The notes under the pieces are model-generated. The model saw nothing but the letters and a program-made list of their open reading frames with translations. It did no database searches and was not told the DNA's origin. Of a DNA stretch of 32,550 nt, positions 7,377 to 15,069 are shown piece by piece (the stretch's first letter is position 1; every line of letters starts with the position of its first letter). The position numbers and the translations under genes were made by a program. Origin of the DNA: Candidatus Omnitrophota bacterium (GTDB lineage: Bacteria; Omnitrophota; Gorgyraeia; Duberdicusellales; 4484-171); contig JAGLUN010000005.1 of the NCBI GenBank assembly GCA_023134705.1, positions 1 through 32,550 of the forward strand. The letters run 5' to 3'.

Positions 7377-8453
7377 CTAAATCTTAACCTTCTGATATAT
7401 CCGGTTCACCAAATCGACTTCCTTAAATATCACTCTGGACTCCGGCATCATCGTTTCCGTCTTACCAATAATATAATATCCGTTATTATTTAAAGATTTG
7501 TAAAATTTATCTACTACCCCTTCCTGTAAATATTTCATGAAATATATGAATACATTCCTACATATTATCACATCAAAATTTCTACGGGAGAAAGAAGACG
7601 TTAAATCCAGGTAACTAACGTCCACCATATTTTTTATTTCATCTTTCAGATGATACTCCCCTTTTTCCAAAACAAAGTATTGTCTTAAACTTTCTTTATC
7701 TACATTCTTAACCTGCGCAGGCCTGTAAACACCTTTTCTGGCAGTCTCTAAAGAATTACGGTCAATATCAGTAGCATAAATTTTGAGTGGGATCCCTAAA
7801 TCCCCCATTTCCCGGATAAGTATAGCTAAAGAATAAGCTTCTTCTCCCTTAGCGCAGCCTGCACTCCATATGTTAACAGGTTTATTTTGCCGGTTATGTT
7901 CCGCTATCAATTTCATCATAATTCCTCTTATGGCAGACCATACCGGGGGGTCTCTAAAGAATTCGGAAACATTTATTGTAAGAACATTAAACAACTCCTC
8001 ATACTCCCGGGGGTTATTAACCAACACGCTTAGATATTCATAGTAAGATTTCACCCCGTTGGCGGCAAGCCTTATAGCAACTCTCCTTTTCAGGAGTTTC
8101 CTATGATAAAAACTGAAGTCTATCCCCCGTTCTTTCTTTATTTTACTAAGAAGGTTATTAAAAGACTCTTCCCTGTTTTCCTCTACGGGATGAGGCAGGT
8201 TATCATTAACTATTTGTATTGCTGTGCTGATTTCCTGAAGGATCTTGATAGAATGCTTCATCCTTAGATTTCTCTCAATTTTCGTATACTCAGAATCATC
8301 CTTATTAAGATACACGGCAGGGAATTTCATTAATAGATATTTCATCATATCTTTTCTGCATTTAGTACAGGTGCAGACATCAAATCGCAAACTTAAACTC
8401 CGCTCTAAAGAGTCTTCTAAAATACTTTCGAATATATTTTCTAACTTCGCCAT
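7377..8453 (-). CDS. ComFB-CheR fusion: putative zinc/cyclic-dinucleotide-sensing protein methyltransferase
   Basis: The 358 residues fall into two parts. Residues 1-90 look like ComFB: an N-terminal helix, then DVCTCTKCRKDMMKYLLMKF with Cys27, Cys29 and Cys32 as a probable zinc site, then the FPAVYL segment. Residues about 97-358 are a CheR-type SAM-dependent glutamate O-methyltransferase: the helical CheR_N domain (FSFYHRKLLKRRVAIRL, TINVSEFFRD), SAM motif NIWSAGCAKGEEAYSLA (canonical has STGEEPYS), acidic ATDID, and CRNVFIYF. ComFB proteins of cyanobacteria have been reported to bind cyclic dinucleotides, so the methyltransferase may be gated by such a signal. That is inference. No MCP, CheA or CheB gene is nearby. 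The ribosome-binding site is weak (AGAAG). Confidence 0.8.
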   Translation of the reverse strand: MAKLENIFESILEDSLERSLSLRFDVCTCTKCRKDMMKYLLMKFPAVYLNKDDSEYTKIERNLRMKHSIKILQEISTAIQIVNDNLPHPVEENREESFNNLLSKIKKERGIDFSFYHRKLLKRRVAIRLAANGVKSYYEYLSVLVNNPREYEELFNVLTINVSEFFRDPPVWSAIRGIMMKLIAEHNRQNKPVNIWSAGCAKGEEAYSLAILIREMGDLGIPLKIYATDIDRNSLETARKGVYRPAQVKNVDKESLRQYFVLEKGEYHLKDEIKNMVDVSYLDLTSSFSRRNFDVIICRNVFIYFMKYLQEGVVDKFYKSLNNNGYYIIGKTETMMPESRVIFKEVDLVNRIYQKVKI

Positions 8454-8458
8454 CTTCT

Positions 8459-8546
8459 ATTTTTCCGCCGGAGGCCCTCCAGAGGCGGGCAGGCGGATCT
8501 TCCGCCTACAGGCGGATCCGCTTTGGAGGAGCCTATGGCAGACTAT
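8459..8546 (+). repeat. Expanded GC-rich double-hairpin repeat, copy C
   Basis: This fills most of the 115-nt gap between cheR and the radical SAM gene. It begins TTTTTCCGCCGGAGG and ends GCCTATGGCAGACTAT like copies A and B, but extra hairpins have been added between the two ends: CCGCCTacAGGCGG (8502-8515) and the perfect palindrome GCGGATCCGC (8512-8521). It appears to have grown by insertion of further hairpin units. Confidence 0.8.
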
Positions 8547-8568
8547 CTTCCATAACCTGTCCCTGCTT

Positions 8569-9651
8569 CTATTCCCAAACTCCCTGTATTCTTTCTCCGC
8601 AGGATTTACACCTGCCTTTATCAATATTCTTCTCCAAAATTGAATACCCTACTCTGCGAATAATTATTTCACCACATTTCGGACAATATGTCGATTCTTC
8701 TTTTATCCCCGGAAGATTGCCGATATACACATACTTCAAACCAATTTCTTTCGCTATCCGGTAAGCTTTTTTAAGGGTCTCCACCGGTGTGGAAGGCAAA
8801 TTTTTCAATTTAAACTGGGGGTGAAAACGGGAAAAATGGATCGGAACATCCTGCCCCAAATTCTCCATAATCCAAACACACATTTTTCTCAGCATTTCCT
8901 CGGAATCATTCAAGGTAGGGATTATGAGATTGGTTATCTCTAAATGAATACCTTTATTCTTTACAGTTTTAAGTGTGGACAGAACCGGCTCAAGATGTGT
9001 GCCTCCGCAGATATTATTATAAAACTCATCGGAAAAACTTTTCAAATCCACATTTACGAAATCCATATATTTAAGAAGTTTTTCTAATGGCTCAGGGTTA
9101 ATATAACCGCAGGTGTGCATACCAACGAATAAACCGGATTTTTTTGCCAGTTTAGCGGTTTCTAACATATATTCATAAAATATGGTTGGTTCTGTATAGG
9201 TAAAAACCACTGAAGGACAATTATATTTCTTTGCCAAATTTATCACGTCTTTACTGGATAAATCGTAATTTATCGTCTCATCAGGCGTTTTCTGGGAAAT
9301 GTGCCAATTCTGACAAAAAAGACACCGCATATTGCATCCGGCTATCGATAAAGAAAAAGCGGATGTTCCCGGCAAAACATTAAAAAAAGGTTTTTTCTCA
9401 ATAGGATCAACAGCTATTGCTACCGGATTATTATAAGCTAAAGTAAAAAGCTCACCCTTCTTATTTATCCTTACCCCGCAAAACCCCCGTTTACCCTCGG
9501 GGATAAAACATTTTCTCGGACACAAAAGGCAGCGGACAGTTTTATTTTCCTGTTTCTCCCAGAAAAGAGCGTCTTTATAACTATTTGAATGGCAAAAAGC
9601 ATTATTACTGAGACATAAAACTAAAAAAAACAAAAAAATACATTTTTTCAT
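8569..9651 (-). CDS. amrS: AmmeMemoRadiSam-system radical SAM enzyme with N-terminal signal peptide
   Basis: Radical SAM protein of the AmmeMemoRadiSam family. Its natural substrate is not established. The 360 residues include an N-terminal Cys cluster (C41, C44, C48, C58: CLLCPRKC, GFCGV), the 4Fe-4S motif GCNMRCLFCQNW (C106, C110, C113), and a C-terminal rubredoxin-like pair CPKCG...CKSCG. Unusually, residues 1-22 form a hydrophobic export signal (MKKCIFLFFLVLCLSNNAFC). No alternative Met lies between it and the first Cys motif, and the ATG overlaps the stop of the upstream gene by 4 nt, which fixes this start. The other AMMECR1 and Memo partners are not in the window. The coupled upstream gene encodes a membrane spermidine-synthase-like protein. 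Confidence 0.88.
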   Translation of the reverse strand: MKKCIFLFFLVLCLSNNAFCHSNSYKDALFWEKQENKTVRCLLCPRKCFIPEGKRGFCGVRINKKGELFTLAYNNPVAIAVDPIEKKPFFNVLPGTSAFSLSIAGCNMRCLFCQNWHISQKTPDETINYDLSSKDVINLAKKYNCPSVVFTYTEPTIFYEYMLETAKLAKKSGLFVGMHTCGYINPEPLEKLLKYMDFVNVDLKSFSDEFYNNICGGTHLEPVLSTLKTVKNKGIHLEITNLIIPTLNDSEEMLRKMCVWIMENLGQDVPIHFSRFHPQFKLKNLPSTPVETLKKAYRIAKEIGLKYVYIGNLPGIKEESTYCPKCGEIIIRRVGYSILEKNIDKGRCKSCGERIQGVWE

Positions 9652-11900
9652 GGTTTTAATTTTAATGATAATCGCAAAATAAGCGCAGTTAAAATTAAAA
9701 AAATGCCGATGAAATTACAAGAATTGATTATACCATATAGCGGTAAAAAGACCAAAGAGATAATAATACCCCCCAGCGCCCCTCCGGCTAAATCAAAAGC
9801 ATAAAGAATACCTGCTTTTTCAGGAATACTTTTTTTTACCAAATATCTGCGGTTAGCCAAAGCGAAAAAGCCCCCTGTGAAGAATCCGAAAACAGCAGGG
9901 AGGATAAAAAAGGCCGCTTGAAAAACTGAGTGAGAATGCTCTGAAAAGAAATTTAAAAACCAGGGAAGTAAAACAAAAAATATTCCGGAAAAAGTACAAA
10001 TTAAAAACAGCCGGAAAGAATTTTTTTTCTCGCCGACCGAAACAGAAAAAACATTCGCGCCGAGAGCCGCACCGGACATAAAACAAGCGCTGATTAGACC
10101 TACCTTGTGGTAAACAAAACCATAAATCGTCTGGAATCCTACTATAAAAATAATCACATTACAAATTCCCGCGAATCCCATAGTGAATACACTTAAGGGA
10201 AGAACAAAATTTTTCCTGAGAACAAGAGTCAGTAAGAGAATAACCAAAGAAATGATTAAGTAAAAAGGCATCTTGACTTTTGACAGGACTGAAAAAATCC
10301 GGACTAATTCAGAGCCAAAATGGGAAGCGTAATAATTTATCCCGTAAAAATACGCCGTAGGCTCGAAATCGTAATTTAACCTTACTTCCTGATAATTTTC
10401 CAAAATATTTTTTATATAGTTCAAATGCCAGGGAAGCAATCTACTGTAAAAATAATGTTCATTAACATATTGGTTACTGATTCCTTTTGTTTTAAGGCGC
10501 CGGGACAACTCCTCAGGAGCTTCGCTTAAATACAAAGAAGAAGAAGCTATAAATCTCAACCTGTCTCCGGGAATAAGAACCATTCTGGGAAAAACCTCTT
10601 TCAAAGTCCAGTAAATGCTCCCGGTCAAACCTCGTAATTCTTTAGACAGATAACCTTCCTTTGAAGGCAGGGAAAAGGAGAATACTCCTTCTTTTTTTAA
10701 TACATATCTTATCTTCCGGAAAAATTCTCCGGTGTAAAATCTGTTTAAGTAAAGGTTAAGCGGGGTCTGAGTGTTAAGAATAATAACATCAAACTTCCCG
10801 CCCTTATAAAAGTTTAAAAAATTCCGTGCCTCCAGGTTGATAAGTTTCACCTTAGAAGATTCCAGGGCTAACCTGTCTTCGGCGGGCAAATACTTTCTAA
10901 CCATATCGATTAAATCAGGATCTAATTCCAGATAATACACCTCACTCACTTCCTGGTATTTCAAAATCTCATGCAGCAAACCCGGAGCACCTGCGCCAAT
11001 TACTAAAACTCGTTCCGGATTTTCTACCTGAAGAAGGCTGAAATGAACTACTTCCTCGCTATGCGTTCTTAAAGGAAAACTAAAGCTTAAAATGCCGTTT
11101 TCAAACAGACTGTAAAGAGAACCTTTCCTGGTCAAAACAGAATCGGCATAAATCGAGGATACTTTTTCTACCACCTCAAACCCTTTCCATTCTTTCCGGG
11201 TAAGAGAATAATCAATACTTTTAAGCTTTAATCCGACGGGGAGAAAAAGAATGATTAAAAAGGCGATTATAAATTTTAAGCCCGGCTTTTTACAATACAA
11301 CAACGAAAAAAGAAACGCAGCTATAAGAAGGGCTAAACTCACAAAATATATGTTTTCCAGAGCAACAAAAGCGTACACGAAGAAAAAAGAAAAGGCTAAA
11401 GCTCCCAGAGTATCTCCTAAGGCATCAAGAGCGTAAACTTTCCCCGGAGACTCAGCTTTCTTTTTCTGAGAATAAAGCTGCACACCGCAGGAAAAAAGGA
11501 ATCCGTTAGTAAAAGCAAAAGGAGCCAGGATAAAGACTGATGATAAAATAACACTCAGCGGACTTATAATTTCACCGGGATAAACGCCTAAGATTGAACG
11601 TAAATTCTTTATAAGGAATATCTGGAAGAAGGAAAAAAGAGAAAAAATAACCAGGGAGATAGTGAAAAAAGAAAAAATATCTTTAATCCGCCGGGACAAT
11701 TTACTAAAAAAGAAGCTTCCCAATCCTCCGAAGAAAAGCCAGCCGGATAAAAGGATGCCGCTGGTTAATTCATTACCATAGAAGATTACCAAAAGTTCTC
11801 TTATAAAAAGGCTCTGAGAAAATATAGAAAAAAAGCCGACAAAAATAATGGTAAGCGACAAGTAAAGCATCATCTTCAATTTCGATTTCATCTTTACCAT
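9648..11900 (-). CDS. Membrane-embedded spermidine-synthase-like protein
   Basis: About 750 residues in three parts: an N-terminal block of 6-7 membrane helices, a central aminopropyltransferase/methyltransferase-like domain, and a C-terminal block of about 7 helices. Both membrane blocks contain a YALDxxGxxxG-like motif (KVYALDALGDTLGA; GILYAFDLAGGALGG), as in MFS-like proteins fused to SpeE. The nucleotide-binding motif is VLVIGAGAPG (canonical GGGDG) and the acidic strand is YYLELDPDLI. Where catalytic Asp is expected, the sequence reads DVIILNTQTP, so Asp is replaced by Asn. Ordinary spermidine synthesis is therefore doubtful. I place the start at or just after 11900, because codons upstream of it are encoded by an intergenic inverted repeat. 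The ATGs at 11891 and 11876 are also possible. It is coupled to amrS by a 4-nt overlap. Confidence 0.78.
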   Translation of the reverse strand: MVKMKSKLKMMLYLSLTIIFVGFFSIFSQSLFIRELLVIFYGNELTSGILLSGWLFFGGLGSFFFSKLSRRIKDIFSFFTISLVIFSLFSFFQIFLIKNLRSILGVYPGEIISPLSVILSSVFILAPFAFTNGFLFSCGVQLYSQKKKAESPGKVYALDALGDTLGALAFSFFFVYAFVALENIYFVSLALLIAAFLFSLLYCKKPGLKFIIAFLIILFLPVGLKLKSIDYSLTRKEWKGFEVVEKVSSIYADSVLTRKGSLYSLFENGILSFSFPLRTHSEEVVHFSLLQVENPERVLVIGAGAPGLLHEILKYQEVSEVYYLELDPDLIDMVRKYLPAEDRLALESSKVKLINLEARNFLNFYKGGKFDVIILNTQTPLNLYLNRFYTGEFFRKIRYVLKKEGVFSFSLPSKEGYLSKELRGLTGSIYWTLKEVFPRMVLIPGDRLRFIASSSLYLSEAPEELSRRLKTKGISNQYVNEHYFYSRLLPWHLNYIKNILENYQEVRLNYDFEPTAYFYGINYYASHFGSELVRIFSVLSKVKMPFYLIISLVILLLTLVLRKNFVLPLSVFTMGFAGICNVIIFIVGFQTIYGFVYHKVGLISACFMSGAALGANVFSVSVGEKKNSFRLFLICTFSGIFFVLLPWFLNFFSEHSHSVFQAAFFILPAVFGFFTGGFFALANRRYLVKKSIPEKAGILYAFDLAGGALGGIIISLVFLPLYGIINSCNFIGIFLILTALILRLSLKLKP

Positions 11901-11940
11901 ATCATCAAACCGGAAATTTGCAACCGCGGAATTAAAAGAT

Positions 11941-12031
11941 TTAACCACCAATAACACCAATTAACACGAATATAAATATATGAAAAAATGGTGGAATAAA
12001 TATTCGTGAGATTTGTGTTATTAGTGGTTAA
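11941..12031. repeat. Long imperfect hairpin (AACCACCAATAACACC type)
   Basis: TTAACCACCAATAACACC at 11941 and following pairs with a right arm ending at 12031 (TGTGTTATTAGTGGTTAA), with about 30 nt per arm and a few mismatches. It belongs to the same degenerate 9-nt-periodic family as the arms at 3877, 5513 and 12067. Confidence 0.8.
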
Positions 12032-12103
12032 AAATAAATTAGCCGCCGAATACGCCGATAGAAAAAAAACCACAGATAAACACAGATGAACACAGAAGTA
12101 ATG

Positions 12104-12244
12104 CTCGGACTAAAAGCAATAGAAAATATAGACAATATTCATCATGCGCAATTATTGAATTATTTTAAAAATTTTGGTTTAAGAGTTGGTTAAATTATAA
12201 ATTTTGCCAAACCGAAGCTGTAGTATGAAAGATTAGTAGTTTAA
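12104..12244 (+). pseudogene. Decayed 3' end of a GxxExxxY-family gene
   Basis: Read in one frame, the bases encode LKAIENIDNIHHAQLLNYF, then KNFGLRVG, then stop TAA (12191), then IINFAKPKL, stop TAG (12221), YERLVV and stop TAA (12242). This is the C-terminal half of GxxExxxY proteins (pattern ELKAIExxxxxHxAQxxxYLKxxGxxxGLLINFxxxxLxxKR). Single-base changes explain both internal stops: Leu to TAA, and Gln CAG to TAG. The N-terminal half is missing and is replaced by CACAGATGAACACAG repeat sequence, and the matching inverted arm follows at 12263. The family's function is not established. Confidence 0.8.
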
Positions 12245-12319
12245 AGCTGCGTGTACTTGTACCTGTGTTAATCTGTGGTTTAAAAAAACAATATAAAACC
12301 ACCGATGAACACAGATGAA

Positions 12320-12355
12320 CCCTGTTAGATAATACAATTGAACCATCTAACGGGG
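12320..12355. repeat. Hairpin interrupting a repeat arm
   Basis: CCCTGTTAGAT (12320-12330) pairs with ATCTAACGGGG (12345-12355) across a 14-nt loop, with one G-T-type mismatch. It sits inside the phrase GATGAAC...GTGAACACAG, as though inserted into a CACAGATGAACACAG repeat. Confidence 0.65.
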
Positions 12356-12501
12356 TGAACACAGAAAAAGAGCAAAAAATGTTTTTTATAAAAAATATTT
12401 AATTCGGTGAAAATCGACGGTTTCGGCGGTTAAATAAAATCTCTGCAGTCTATAAGTTGGAATTTAGATGCTGCTCAAAGGCCAGTTTCTCAGAAAGGCT
12501 T

Positions 12502-14202
12502 CTAATCAACTTCAGCCTTGGTAACTCGAAGTACCTCTTCTACGGTAGTTAGTCCTGATAAGAGTTTCTCGATAGCCGAATCTCTTAATGTACGCATGCC
12601 TTCTTTTACCGCTACTTCCCGGACTTCTTTAGCCGAAGCTTTCCGCAAAGTAAACCTCTGAATTTCAGTGCTGTTTGGCATAATTTCATAGATAGCCACT
12701 CTTCCTTTATACCCTAACATATTGCAGAATTTGCATCCTTTACCCCGGTATAATTTTTTAATTTCTCCTGTCTTTTTTTCTAATCCTATAGCCTTCAGAA
12801 CTTCTTCGGAAGGAAAATATTCTTCCCGGCAATAACTGCATATTTTTCTCATTAACCTTTGAGCAAGTACTCCCAGAAGAGAAGAAGATACCAGAAACGG
12901 TTCTACACCCATATCAGTAAGCCGGGCGAATGCCGAAGGAGCATCATTTGTATGAAGAGTAGAAAAAACCAGATGCCCGGTTAAAGCGGCCTGCACGGCA
13001 ATTTCCGCGGTCTCTAAATCTCTTATTTCCCCGACTAAAATAACATCCGGATCCTGACGCAGGAATGAACGTAAAGCGGAACTAAAGCGCAGCCCGATTT
13101 TTGGCATTACCTGAACCTGCCGTATTTGCGGAAAACGGTACTCTACCGGATCCTCAACCGTCATAATATTAACATCTTCATTATTAAGCTTCTGCAAAGC
13201 GGCGTATAAAGTAGTAGTTTTGCCGCTTCCTGTGGGGCCGGTAACTAAAATTATTCCATAAGGCTGACTGATTAGAGATTCAACATCTTTCAGCTGATGA
13301 GGTAAAAAACCTAAACTTTCTAATCCCAAAGCCATATTGCTTTTATCAAGGATTCTAAGCACAATATTCTCACCGTGAACAGTAGGGCAAGTAGAAACTC
13401 TGAAGTCTATTTCTTTCTTCCCGATTTTCATCATAATCCTGCCGTCCTGAGGAAGTCTTTTTTCGGCAACATCCAAATTCGCCAATATCTTTACCCGGGA
13501 AATCACAGCCGGCTCTAAAAATTTCGGCAGAGAATCTCTTCGATAAAGAATACCGTCTGTCCGGCATCTAATTCCCAGGAACTTCTCTTCCGGCTCTATA
13601 TGTATATCAGAAGCATTCTCTTCAATGGCTTTTGAAATAATGATATTCACCAATTTAATAATTGGCGCTTCCCCTTCTACTTCAGGCGTATCTTTCAACT
13701 TATCTTTATCTATTCCGTCTATAAGCTCCCGTAATGAAGACGAAGTTCCATAATACTGTTCCTGCGCTTTTTTTATCTCCATTTCATCAGCCAGCACCGG
13801 CTCTATAATACATCCGGTATGTCTCTGGAGTTCATCAATAATAAACACATTCGTAGGCTCAACCATTGCCACGGTAAGAACATTCCCGGTCTTAAAAACA
13901 GGTATTAATTTATACTTCCGGGAAATATCTTCAGGAATAAGCTCAATCACTTTATTCTCGATAATATAACTCGCAAGTTCAAAAGTGCTTACCCCCATCT
14001 GGGTAGCTAAAAAACGGTTTACCACTCCCTGAGATACCCATCCTTTCTTTATGAGAATCTCCCCTATTTTTTCTCCGGTCATTTTCTGTTCTTCAAGAGC
14101 CTCCTCTAACTGAGAAGAATTAATATAGTTTTCCTGAAGAAGACTCTCCCCGATCTTCCATTCTTTTTCCTGAAAATTACCTTTCCCCAGATTAGCGTCC
14201 AT
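12502..14202 (-). CDS. gspE: Type II secretion/type IV pilus assembly ATPase (GspE/PilB)
   Basis: Hexameric cytoplasmic ATPase that drives pseudopilus extension. The 566 residues have an N-terminal GspE/MshEN domain (about 14-150), Walker A GPTGSGKT (322-329), an Asp box around 348-356 (TVEDPVEYR), Walker B DPDVILVGEIRD (384-395), a His box LTGHLVFSTLHTND (407-420), and a tetracysteine zinc motif (C455, C458, C490, C493). The start has AAAGGTAAG upstream. It lies downstream of gspG, separated by a strong terminator, so pilin message is probably much more abundant than ATPase message. No PilT-type retraction ATPase is in the window. Confidence 0.94.
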   Translation of the reverse strand: MDANLGKGNFQEKEWKIGESLLQENYINSSQLEEALEEQKMTGEKIGEILIKKGWVSQGVVNRFLATQMGVSTFELASYIIENKVIELIPEDISRKYKLIPVFKTGNVLTVAMVEPTNVFIIDELQRHTGCIIEPVLADEMEIKKAQEQYYGTSSSLRELIDGIDKDKLKDTPEVEGEAPIIKLVNIIISKAIEENASDIHIEPEEKFLGIRCRTDGILYRRDSLPKFLEPAVISRVKILANLDVAEKRLPQDGRIMMKIGKKEIDFRVSTCPTVHGENIVLRILDKSNMALGLESLGFLPHQLKDVESLISQPYGIILVTGPTGSGKTTTLYAALQKLNNEDVNIMTVEDPVEYRFPQIRQVQVMPKIGLRFSSALRSFLRQDPDVILVGEIRDLETAEIAVQAALTGHLVFSTLHTNDAPSAFARLTDMGVEPFLVSSSLLGVLAQRLMRKICSYCREEYFPSEEVLKAIGLEKKTGEIKKLYRGKGCKFCNMLGYKGRVAIYEIMPNSTEIQRFTLRKASAKEVREVAVKEGMRTLRDSAIEKLLSGLTTVEEVLRVTKAEVD

Positions 14203-14280
14203 AATTACTTACCTTTTAAGTTAAAATCCCGATTCTTATATTTTTATAAAATTATCCGGTTTAAACTATATTTCGAGGGA

Positions 14281-14315
14281 CAAAAAAACACCCATACCTT
14301 TTCAAGTATGGGTGT
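14281..14315 (-). terminator. Rho-independent terminator after gspG
   Basis: On the minus strand, ACACCCATAC, an 8-nt loop, GTATGGGTGT, then six further Ts. The 10-bp perfect stem with its T tail lies 28 nt past the gspG stop and 79 nt before the gspE start. Confidence 0.9.
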
Positions 14316-14342
14316 CGTTTTGATAAAACAAAACATAACGGC

Positions 14343-14897
14343 CTAATCTTTAGCTATTAAAATACAAAGAGAATCAACACCGCTTCCATCAGCATTTCCG
14401 TCGCATCCACAAACAGTACCATCAGTAGCAGCTCCGGCACAAGCAAGATAAGCAGCACCCCCGTCAAGAGTATTTTCAATTCTATTCCGCTCATTAGCAG
14501 GGATATTCGTCAGGATAAAATAGGCATATCTTTTGACAGAGTTATTCCCGTCAAAATTAGGAGTAGTAGCCACATGATATCCCACTACATCCGCAGCCGC
14601 CCTTTTCCAGGGATGTGTCGGCCAGGCTTGCAAATAAGGGCCTTCCCAACCAGGCTGAGCATCGGTAAGAGTAAATCCATTAGCAGCTCCACCGGTAGTG
14701 GCAGCAGGCCAACCACGGGTGTCATTAAAATAAGAAAAAGCAGCTGTCTTCATAGTATTATAATCAGAAACCACACGGGATGACCTTGCCTTATCGATCT
14801 GCTTAAAAACCTGAGGAGCGATAACCGCACCTAAAACAGCGATAATAGCGATAACAACCATCAATTCAATTAAAGTAAAACCTTTTCCTTTCCTCAT
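14343..14897 (-). CDS. gspG: Major pseudopilin of T2SS type (GspG-like)
   Basis: Structural subunit of the pseudopilus. The 184 residues carry a class III leader MRKGKG cut before FTLIELMVVIAIIAVLGAV, with Glu at +5. The globular part follows GspG: DYNTMKTAAFSYFNDT, GWEGPYLQAWPTHPWK (canonical DPWG is HPWK here), GYHV. The C-terminus has an Asp/Gly-rich stretch and four cysteines (about 152-177), probably disulfides and possibly metal binding. AAGGAGGTGA lies at ideal distance from the ATG. The gene has its own promoter (TTGGTT, 17 nt, TAGACT) and its own terminator, as expected for a highly expressed subunit. It is divergent from the minor pseudopilin operon. Confidence 0.9.
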   Translation of the reverse strand: MRKGKGFTLIELMVVIAIIAVLGAVIAPQVFKQIDKARSSRVVSDYNTMKTAAFSYFNDTRGWPAATTGGAANGFTLTDAQPGWEGPYLQAWPTHPWKRAAADVVGYHVATTPNFDGNNSVKRYAYFILTNIPANERNRIENTLDGGAAYLACAGAATDGTVCGCDGNADGSGVDSLCILIAKD

Positions 14898-14950
14898 TCT
14901 TCACCTCCTTCTCTGTCAGAATTAGTTAATACAAAATTTAACACAATTCG

Positions 14951-14979
14951 AGTCTACCACATTTTTTTAAAAAAACCAA
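14951..14979 (-). promoter_or_regulatory. Candidate sigma-70 promoter of gspG
   Basis: On the minus strand, TTGGTT (14979-14974), a 17-nt spacer and TAGACT (14956-14951) with upstream TGTGG. This gives a leader of about 47 nt that contains the perfect Shine-Dalgarno sequence. The box matches are moderate. Confidence 0.5.
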
Positions 14980-15034
14980 GTATTTTTTTTACTTTTCTAA
15001 CTAAAAACCGGCAATTCAAAAACCAATTTAGCGG

Positions 15035-15063
15035 TTGAAAAAGCTGATAAAATGATATATACT
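15035..15063 (+). promoter_or_regulatory. Sigma-70 promoter of gspHIJK, probably leaderless
   Basis: TTGAAA (15035-15040), a 17-nt spacer and TATACT (15058-15063), with 5 of 6 matches in each box. The expected start of transcription is about 15070, the G of the GTG start codon. No Shine-Dalgarno sequence exists, and an in-frame TAA at 15064-15066 rules out an earlier start. Confidence 0.6.
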
Positions 15064-15069
15064 TAAACC

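Larger units (their letters stand above)
12032..12501. repeat. Nested inverted repeats surrounding a gene remnant
   Basis: The outer arms are 12039-12059 (starting TTAGCCGCCGAATACGCC) and 12413-12433 (ending TTTCGGCGGTTAA), complementary at 17 of 21 positions. Inside are arms AAACCACAGATAAACACAG (12067-12085) and CTGTGTTAATCTGTGGTTT (12263-12281), complementary at 18 of 19 positions, which enclose the GxxExxxY pseudogene. Next comes ACCACCGATGAACACAGAT near 12299, interrupted by a hairpin at 12320-12355. Bases 12434-12501 before the gspE stop show nothing I recognise. Confidence 0.8.

Noticed and set aside
9853-10086. Small minus-strand reading frame within the SpeE-like gene
   Set aside because: It is in another frame of a long, well-supported membrane protein gene.
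11901-11960. N-terminal extension of the SpeE-like protein from a start at 11960
   Set aside because: The first codons are encoded by the arm of an intergenic inverted repeat. The membrane domain begins after Met codons at or downstream of 11900.
15005-15030. Sigma-54 promoter for gspG (GG and GC at the right spacing on the minus strand)
   Set aside because: Only the GG and TTGC cores match. The CAC part is missing and the leader would be about 100 nt. The sigma-70 pair nearer the gene fits better.
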